From Maritimibacter sp. (GTDB lineage: Bacteria; Pseudomonadota; Alphaproteobacteria; Rhodobacterales; Rhodobacteraceae), in NCBI GenBank assembly GCA_020441225.1, contig JAGRMP010000170.1, positions 1-8,594 of the forward strand: a DNA stretch of 8,594 nucleotides, given 5' to 3'. This document shows, piece after piece, positions 4,013 to 8,594 of this stretch. The number at the start of each line of letters is the position of its first letter. Positions within the stretch are counted from its first letter, which is position 1. The translations under genes were made by a program, and so were the position numbers. The notes under the pieces are model-generated. The model searched no databases and was not told where the DNA came from. It saw nothing but the letters and a program-made list of their open reading frames with translations.

Positions 4013-6744
4013 CGGCATCCGGCACATACGGGCGTTACGGACCGATCCGCGCCGTCATCCTGGCTCTGGTCGCGGCGTTTGGCCTCGCAACCGGGGTGCC
4101 GGCGCAGGACGGCACCGCGGCAGGCACCCCCCCCGGCGTGGATGCCACGGCCGACACGATGCTCGACACGGTGCTCGAAGATCTGACCGGCGGGGTGATC
4201 CAATCCGCGACCGGCGAGAACGCGGGCGAGAACGCGGGCGCGCAGGCGGGCAGCGAAAGCGCGGACGGCGCGGCGGATGCGGCGGCCACGGCTGGCGCGC
4301 CACCGGCGGCAGCGGCCGTCGCCGAGGCGGCCCTGGCCGCCAGCGGGATCGACTACGCGGGCTGGGAAACCTTCGCGACCCGGGTCGAGACGGCGCTGGA
4401 AAGCGGCAGGGTGTCGGATTCCGTGCTTGGCGATCTCCGCCGCGAGCTTGTCGATTGGCGCGCCAAGTTCGCCACGGCCAAGGACAAAAGCTCGGTCCGG
4501 ATCAAGGCGTTGCGCGCGCAGATCGCGGCGCTGGGGCCGGCGCCGACCGACGGGGCGGCGGAGAGCGGTACGACTGCGGACCAGCGCAAGGCGCTGGAAA
4601 CCGAGCTCGACGCGGTGCTCGCGCCGGTCACCCGGGCGACGCTTGCCTATACGCGGGCCGAGACACTGATTTCGACGCTCGACCAGAGCCTGCGCTCGCG
4701 CCAGGTGCGCGACGTGAGCGCGGCCGGGCCGAGCCCGTTCGATTTCGGCGCCTGGCTTCCGGCGCTGCAAACGGCGCAGCGCACGTTCAGCCTGGCCTGG
4801 AATTCGGCGATCGGTTCCTGGACGAACGCGTCCCAGCGCGCGCGTTTGATGGGGCAGCTTCCGTTGACCGTGCCGCTCAGCATCGTCGGGCTGGTGCTCC
4901 TGCTGTTCGGCTGGCGCTCGGTACGGCGGATCGGCGAGCGGCTGCGGGCCGACAAGTCGGAGCCGGTACGCGGCGCCTGGGGGTTCGTGATCTCGGCGAT
5001 GCAGGTCTGGGTGCCGAGTTTCGGCGCGCTCCTGCTCGGCGCGGCGCTGGCCAATGCCTTCGTGCTCGACAGCCGCGGCGAGGAGATCGTCTCGTCCTTC
5101 ATCGGCATCGTCGCGGTGCAGTTCATCGCCCGGTGGCTGGGCAACAGGGTCTTCGGCATACCCGGCGCGAGCTGGCGGGTGCTCGATCTGCCCGAGAACC
5201 GGGTGCGGTTCGGCCATGCCATCGTGGCCACGCTCGGGGTGCTGATCGGGTTGCAGATGCTGCTCAATGACCTCGGGCGCATCGACGGCTATTCCGACGC
5301 CAACCTCGCCGTGCTCGGCTTCCCGCTGATCGTGGCGACCAGCGTGGTCTTGTGGCGGCTCGGGCAGCTCATGCGCCATTACGGCCGTGCGCCCCGGACC
5401 GAGACCGAGGACGAAGACCGGCCGACCAGTTTCTACAACAACACCGTGCGGGTGCTGGGCACGTTGATCGTGCTCGTGGCGATCCTGGCACCGGTGGCGG
5501 CGGCCTTCGGTTACCGTCAGCTCGCGGTATTTGCGCTGTTCCCGACGATCTATTCGCTGGCCTTGATCGCCTTCCTGATGGTGCTGCATCACTTCATCGT
5601 CGACATCTACGCCCTGGTCGCGCGCCGCAGCCGGGACGAGGCGACGCAGTCGCTGATCCCGGTGCTGACCAGTGTGGCGGTCGCCATCGTGGCGATGCCG
5701 CTTCTGCCCCTGATCTGGGGCTACCGCGTGAGCGATCTGACCGAGTTCTGGAGCAAGCTCTGGGGCGGCATCACCATCGGCGAGGCGGTCATCACGCCCG
5801 CGACGGTGCTCACGGTGGCGGTGGTCTTCGCCATCGGCTACGCCGCGACCCGGCTGGTGCAGGGGATGCTCGGCTCGACGATCCTGCCCAAGACCGGTAT
5901 GGAGCCGGGCGGCCAGGTGGCGCTGACCTCGGGGGTCGGCTACGTCGGCATCTTCATTGCCGCGGTCGCTGCGGTCACGGCGGCCGGGATCAACCTCTCT
6001 TCGCTGGCCATCGTCGCCGGTGCGCTCTCGGTCGGCATCGGGTTCGGCCTGCAGACCATCGTCTCGAACTTCGTCTCCGGCGTGATCCTGCTGATCGAAC
6101 GGCCGATCGGCAAGGGCGACTGGATCGAGGTCGGCGGCACGATGGGCACGGTCAAGGACATCGCGGTGCGCTCGACCACCATCGAGACCTTCGACCGGAC
6201 CGATGTGATCGTGCCCAACTCGGATCTGATCTCGGGGACGGTGACCAATTACACCCGCGGCAACCTGCTCGGCCGGGTGATCGTGCCGGTGGGCGTCGCC
6301 TATGGCACCGACACCAAGCGGGTCGAAAAGATCCTGTACGAGATCGCCCAGGCGCATCCGCTGGTCACGATCAACCCCGCGCCCAAGGTGGTCTTCCAGG
6401 GCTTCGGTGCCGACAGCCTCGATTTCGAGGTCCGGGTGATCCTGCGGGACGTGAATTTCATGCTCGACGTGAAGACCGAACTGAACCACGAGATCGCCAG
6501 GCGCTTCACCGAGGAGCGGATCGAGATCCCCTTCGCGCAGCGCGACATCTGGCTGCGCAACCCCGAGGCGCTCGATCCCGGCAGGCAGGCCCACGCGGCG
6601 GACGAGCCCCGGTCGGTGAAGGCCGGGGAAGACACGCCCGAAAAGCGGGATGCGGAGGCGGAAAAGACCATGCTCGACGCCGAGGACATGGCGGGTGACG
6701 CGGATACGCTGGGCTACGGGCCGGAGGGCAGGGACGATGACTGA
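4009..6744 (+). CDS. Large MscS-family mechanosensitive channel, DUF3772 type
   Basis: This encodes a 911-residue inner-membrane channel related to MscS/MscK, which opens under membrane tension to release solutes after osmotic downshock. A signal peptide (about 1-32, cleavage near VPA/Q) leads to an Ala/Gly/Glu-rich segment with a repeated GENA unit (69-76). A helical, coiled-coil-prone periplasmic domain (about 110-280, DUF3772-like) comes next. Eleven hydrophobic segments then lie near 286-303, 326-350, 358-378, 404-424, 431-455, 481-501, 505-528, 553-573, 594-615, 640-660 and 664-700. The last is the pore helix, rich in Ala, Gly and Ser and ending LLIERPIGKGDW, the MscS signature. The beta domain (about 701-770, with PNSDLISGTVTNY at 736) and the cytoplasmic alpha/beta cage follow. 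An acidic tail (about 855-911) looks disordered. The start at 4009 overlaps the cysK stop and gives a clean signal peptide; upstream in-frame ATGs lie within cysK. The stop overlaps the next gene by 8 nt. Confidence 0.92.
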   Translation: MTASGTYGRYGPIRAVILALVAAFGLATGVPAQDGTAAGTPPGVDATADTMLDTVLEDLTGGVIQSATGENAGENAGAQAGSESADGAADAAATAGAPPAAAAVAEAALAASGIDYAGWETFATRVETALESGRVSDSVLGDLRRELVDWRAKFATAKDKSSVRIKALRAQIAALGPAPTDGAAESGTTADQRKALETELDAVLAPVTRATLAYTRAETLISTLDQSLRSRQVRDVSAAGPSPFDFGAWLPALQTAQRTFSLAWNSAIGSWTNASQRARLMGQLPLTVPLSIVGLVLLLFGWRSVRRIGERLRADKSEPVRGAWGFVISAMQVWVPSFGALLLGAALANAFVLDSRGEEIVSSFIGIVAVQFIARWLGNRVFGIPGASWRVLDLPENRVRFGHAIVATLGVLIGLQMLLNDLGRIDGYSDANLAVLGFPLIVATSVVLWRLGQLMRHYGRAPRTETEDEDRPTSFYNNTVRVLGTLIVLVAILAPVAAAFGYRQLAVFALFPTIYSLALIAFLMVLHHFIVDIYALVARRSRDEATQSLIPVLTSVAVAIVAMPLLPLIWGYRVSDLTEFWSKLWGGITIGEAVITPATVLTVAVVFAIGYAATRLVQGMLGSTILPKTGMEPGGQVALTSGVGYVGIFIAAVAAVTAAGINLSSLAIVAGALSVGIGFGLQTIVSNFVSGVILLIERPIGKGDWIEVGGTMGTVKDIAVRSTTIETFDRTDVIVPNSDLISGTVTNYTRGNLLGRVIVPVGVAYGTDTKRVEKILYEIAQAHPLVTINPAPKVVFQGFGADSLDFEVRVILRDVNFMLDVKTELNHEIARRFTEERIEIPFAQRDIWLRNPEALDPGRQAHAADEPRSVKAGEDTPEKRDAEAEKTMLDAEDMAGDADTLGYGPEGRDDD
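4213..4239 (+). repeat. Short in-frame 12-bp direct repeat in the MscS gene
   Basis: Two exact 12-bp units (GGCGAGAACGCG, at 4213-4224 and 4225-4236) plus the first codon of a third encode GENA-GENA-G at residues 69-77. They sit in the low-complexity stretch just after the signal peptide, so variation here should be tolerated. Confidence 0.8.
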
Positions 6745-7459
6745 GCCGCTTTTTCGCGACGATGCCTATGCGCGAGAGGCGCCGGGCCGGGTGGTGGCGC
6801 ATGGCGACCGGGGCGGTGTGGTCCTTGCGGCGAGCCTGTTCTACCCCACCGGCGGCGGCCAGCCGGGCGACAGCGGGCGGCTGATCTGGCCGGGCGGCGA
6901 GATGGCGGTGGCGACCACGGTCAAGGGCGCGGGCGACGAGATCGTCCTGGTTCCGGCCGAAGGCGCGCCGCTGCCGCCGGTCGGCGCCGATGTGACCCAG
7001 GCGCTCGACTGGGACCGCCGCCACCGGCTGATGCGGATGCATACCGCGCTGCACCTGCTGTCGGTGGTGCTGCCTTTCCCGGTGACCGGCGGATCGGTCG
7101 GGCCGGACAAGGGCCGGCTCGATTTCGCGATGGAAGAACCGCCTGAGGACAGGGATGGGCTCGAGGCGGCGCTCAACGCGCTGATCGCGCGGGATCTCGC
7201 GGTCACGGCGGATTGGATCACCGATGCCGAACTTGAGGCCAACCCCGGTCTGGTCAAGACCATGTCGGTACAGCCGCCGAAGGGCGCGGGCCAGGTGCGG
7301 CTGATCCGGATCGGGGACGGGGAGGGTCAGGTCGATCTGCAACCCTGCGGCGGCACCCATGTGGCGCGGACCGGCGAGATCGGCGCGGTCCGGTTCGGCA
7401 AGATCGAAAAGAAAGGCAAGCTCAACCGGCGGGTCAATATTCACTTCGTCGAGGGGTGA
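6737..7459 (+). CDS. Alanyl-tRNA editing protein (AlaX type)
   Basis: This encodes a 240-residue stand-alone editing protein, homologous to the editing domain of alanyl-tRNA synthetase. Such proteins hydrolyse mischarged Ser-tRNA(Ala) (and Gly-tRNA(Ala) in some) in trans, preventing serine at alanine codons. An N-terminal glycine-rich motif FYPTGGGQPGDSG (35-47) marks the AlaX-M class. Both zinc-site halves are intact: HTALH (H102, H106) and CGGTH (C204, H208). The length fits AlaX-M rather than the shorter AlaX-S. The ATG at 6737 lies inside the end of the MscS gene (its stop is 6742-6744), with GGAGGG and AGGGA upstream (6723-6734), so translation is probably both coupled and independently primed. 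A longer in-frame extension upstream to 6650 lies within the MscS gene and is rejected. The protein lacks the aminoacylation domains of AlaRS. The link to cysK and the channel is positional only. Confidence 0.92.
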   Translation: MTEPLFRDDAYAREAPGRVVAHGDRGGVVLAASLFYPTGGGQPGDSGRLIWPGGEMAVATTVKGAGDEIVLVPAEGAPLPPVGADVTQALDWDRRHRLMRMHTALHLLSVVLPFPVTGGSVGPDKGRLDFAMEEPPEDRDGLEAALNALIARDLAVTADWITDAELEANPGLVKTMSVQPPKGAGQVRLIRIGDGEGQVDLQPCGGTHVARTGEIGAVRFGKIEKKGKLNRRVNIHFVEG

Positions 7460-7532
7460 GGGCAGGGAGCCGCTGGGCCGGTCGGGTCACCCCACGGAGC
7501 CGGTCCCGGCACGTCGAAGCATGGAGACGGCG

Positions 7533-8381
7533 ATGAGCGACGAACCCGTTCCCGAAGACTGGCGCGCGGCAAACCGGGCGACCTGGGATGAGCGCGTCGG
7601 GATCCATCTCGACGCCGCGTCCTACGATCTTGGCCCGTTGCGCGCGGGCAGGGCGGCGCTGCATCCGATCGAAGAGGCGGAAATGGGCGATGTCGCCGGT
7701 CTCAGGATCGCGCATCTGCAATGTCATTTCGGCCGCGACAGCCTGACTCTCGCGCAGAAGGGTGCCGAAGTGATCGGGCTCGATTTTTCCGCCGCGGCCA
7801 TTGCGGCGGCGCGGCGGCTGGCCGACGAGCTGGGCCTTGCCGACCGCGCCCGCTTCGTCGAGGCCGATCTCTACGACGCCCCGGAAGCCTTTGCGGGGGA
7901 GGCGCCGTTCGACCGGGTGTTTGTGACCTGGGGGGCCATCGGCTGGCTGCCCGATCTCGACGGCTGGGCGCGGATCGTGGCCGGGTTGCTCGCGCCGGGC
8001 GGCGCGCTCTACCTCGCCGAGGGCCACCCCTTTGCCATGGTCTTCGATACCGAGGACGGGAGGCCAGACGGCGACGGACGCCCCGGCTGGTACATGCCCT
8101 ATTTCGACTACGGGCTGATGAAGGACGAGGCGCCGACCGATTACACCGGCGATTTCCCGGCGTTGGAAGCGGGGCATGAATATTGGTGGGACCACCAGCT
8201 CGGCGATATCCTGACGGCGCTCTCCGGGGCCGGGCTGCGGCTCGACTGGCTGCACGAACACGATCAAGTGCCCTGGCCGATGTTTTCCAGTCTGACACCT
8301 GCGCCCGGTGGCATGTATCGCTGGCCCGAGAAGCGGTGGCTGCCCCTGGCCTTTTCGCTTTCGGCGTCGAAACCGGCCTGA
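7533..8381 (+). CDS. Class I SAM-dependent methyltransferase, substrate unknown
   Basis: This encodes a 282-residue soluble methyltransferase with a Rossmann-type core. Motif I is HLQCHFGRDSL (61-71), where the usual G-x-G-x-G is replaced by Q-C-H-F-G; the same HLQCHFGRDSL form is what I recall from a subfamily of bacterial methyltransferases. The acidic residue that binds the SAM ribose is D84 in VIGLDFS, followed by FVEADLYDAPE for the adenine contact. FDRVFVTWGAIGWLPDLDGW and LLAPGGALYLAEGHPF are the standard beta4 and beta5 regions. The C-terminal third is rich in aromatic residues (EYWWDHQLGDIL, WPMF, YRWPEKRWLPL) and probably shapes the substrate pocket. I chose the ATG at 7533 because GGAGA (7523-7527) is 5 nt upstream; an in-frame ATG at 7521 has no such site. 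A 73-bp gap separates it from the AlaX gene, so it may be co-transcribed or independent. No substrate can be inferred. Confidence 0.86.
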   Translation: MSDEPVPEDWRAANRATWDERVGIHLDAASYDLGPLRAGRAALHPIEEAEMGDVAGLRIAHLQCHFGRDSLTLAQKGAEVIGLDFSAAAIAAARRLADELGLADRARFVEADLYDAPEAFAGEAPFDRVFVTWGAIGWLPDLDGWARIVAGLLAPGGALYLAEGHPFAMVFDTEDGRPDGDGRPGWYMPYFDYGLMKDEAPTDYTGDFPALEAGHEYWWDHQLGDILTALSGAGLRLDWLHEHDQVPWPMFSSLTPAPGGMYRWPEKRWLPLAFSLSASKPA

Positions 8382-8401
8382 GACCGGCTCGCGGCTCGGT
8401 G

Positions 8402-8433
8402 CGCCCCCGTGCCGCCGTCCCGGATGGGGGGCG
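8402..8433. repeat. 7-bp inverted repeat after the methyltransferase
   Basis: CGCCCCC (8402-8408) and GGGGGCG (8427-8433) pair across an 18-nt loop, 20 nt after the methyltransferase stop. There is no T-run, so it is at most a weak terminator or a 3'-end stabilising hairpin. Confidence 0.4.
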
Positions 8434-8467
8434 TGAAACGCGGCCAGGCAAGACACCCCGGCAACGC

Positions 8468-8479
8468 CCGGATATCCGG
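8468..8479. repeat. Perfect 12-bp palindrome CCGGATATCCGG
   Basis: This is an exact 12-bp palindrome in the non-coding stretch before the tRNA. It could be an operator for a dimeric regulator or a chance event in GC-rich DNA; nothing else supports a function. Confidence 0.4.
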
Positions 8480-8493
8480 CTTTATCAGGGGGT

Positions 8494-8525
8494 ACCGGGC
8501 CCCCCCGGTGCGGGGCGGGTTTTTT
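8494..8525 (+). terminator. Intrinsic terminator candidate with T-run
   Basis: ACCGGG (8494-8499) pairs with CCCGGT (8504-8509) around a four-C loop. A GC-rich stretch then leads into six consecutive T residues (8520-8525). Alternative pairings of the C-run with the later GGGGCGGG are possible and would bring a stem directly against the T-run. It would end transcription from the methyltransferase before the tRNA promoter. Confidence 0.55.
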
Positions 8526-8536
8526 CCATCACCCTC

Positions 8537-8566
8537 TTGTCACCGCGCACTCTGCCGCGGTAGATA
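8537..8566 (+). promoter_or_regulatory. Sigma-70-like promoter for the tRNA-Ser gene
   Basis: TTGTCA (8537-8542, five of six bases of TTGACA) and TAGATA (8561-8566) are 18 bp apart. A start site near 8573 would fall just before the tRNA 5' end at 8576, as expected for a stable-RNA promoter with a very short leader. Confidence 0.55.
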
Positions 8567-8575
8567 GCGCCGCAC

Positions 8576-8594
8576 GGAGAGGTGGCCGAGTGGT
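8576..8594 (+). tRNA. tRNA-Ser, 5' end only
   Basis: The last 19 bases read GGAGAGGTGGCCGAGTGGT. They give a 7-nt acceptor strand (GGAGAGG), T8, G9 and a D-arm beginning GCCGAGTGGT. This is the typical 5' end of a bacterial serine tRNA; leucine tRNAs normally start GC. The anticodon, variable arm and 3' half lie beyond the window, so the isoacceptor is unknown, though the GGA-anticodon form commonly starts this way in alphaproteobacteria. Confidence 0.85.

Noticed and set aside
2774..4027. A 417-codon minus-strand frame over cysK
   Set aside because: The plus strand encodes a full cysteine synthase with all PLP motifs; the antisense product shows nothing recognisable.
3916..6594. An 892-codon open frame antisense to the MscS gene
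   Set aside because: Its product is rich in Arg, His, Asp and Gly with no recognisable domain, while the plus strand gives a signal peptide, eleven hydrophobic helices and the MscS signature. Long antisense open frames are expected in GC-rich DNA.
7460..7532. Terminator between the AlaX gene and the methyltransferase
   Set aside because: GGCCGG and CCGGTC segments give only a short imperfect stem and there is no T-run, so a separate transcription unit cannot be claimed.
7434..8456. A 340-codon minus-strand frame over the methyltransferase
   Set aside because: Arg/Pro/Gly-rich shadow; the plus-strand methyltransferase core motifs are clear.

Overview
The window is GC-rich, densely coding DNA of the kind found in an alphaproteobacterium of the order Rhodobacterales. 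The main pointer is the run trgA-trgB-cysK, which matches the tellurite-resistance locus described in Rhodobacter sphaeroides. Overlapping stop/start codons, start codons preceded by GGAGG-like Shine-Dalgarno sequences and a high-GC third codon position fit the same group. No transposase, integrase, CRISPR array or phage gene is visible, and the window reads as ordinary chromosome.

Layout from left to right. (1) Positions 1-419 hold the C-terminal end of a BCCT-family transporter (glycine betaine, choline or carnitine type), cut by the window edge. (2) A perfect 14-bp hairpin at 427-461 separates it from a convergent small heat-shock protein (Hsp20), at 506-991 on the minus strand. (3) A divergent 207-bp spacer leads to trgA (1199-1639) and trgB (1636-2799), which overlap by GTGA. 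TrgA is a small four-helix membrane protein. TrgB has a gamma-glutamylcyclotransferase-like N-terminus and a complete Nudix box. (4) A 166-bp gap carries two back-to-back perfect 20-bp palindromes inside a G-run/C-run clamp. (5) cysK (2966-4012), a large DUF3772-type MscS channel (4009-6744) and an AlaX-type alanyl-tRNA editing protein (6737-7459) follow, each overlapping the next through an ATG start. They look like one translationally coupled operon. (6) A class I SAM-dependent methyltransferase (7533-8381) comes after a 73-bp gap. (7) The last 194 bp before the final gene carry inverted repeats, a T-tailed hairpin and a plausible promoter. The first 19 bases of a tRNA-Ser end the window.

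Common theme. Most genes fit stress and homeostasis: osmolyte import (BCCT), pressure release (MscS), protein protection (Hsp20), tellurite/oxidative resistance (TrgA, TrgB, cysteine synthase) and translational quality control (AlaX). The trgAB-cysK association is established; the idea that MscS and AlaX belong to the same response is inference from gene order and coupling. I see no clearly undescribed multi-gene system. The most unusual items are the twin-palindrome element between trgB and cysK, the tandem 15-bp repeat inside trgB, the probable loss of the cyclotransferase glutamate in TrgB, and the coupling of cysteine synthase to a mechanosensitive channel.
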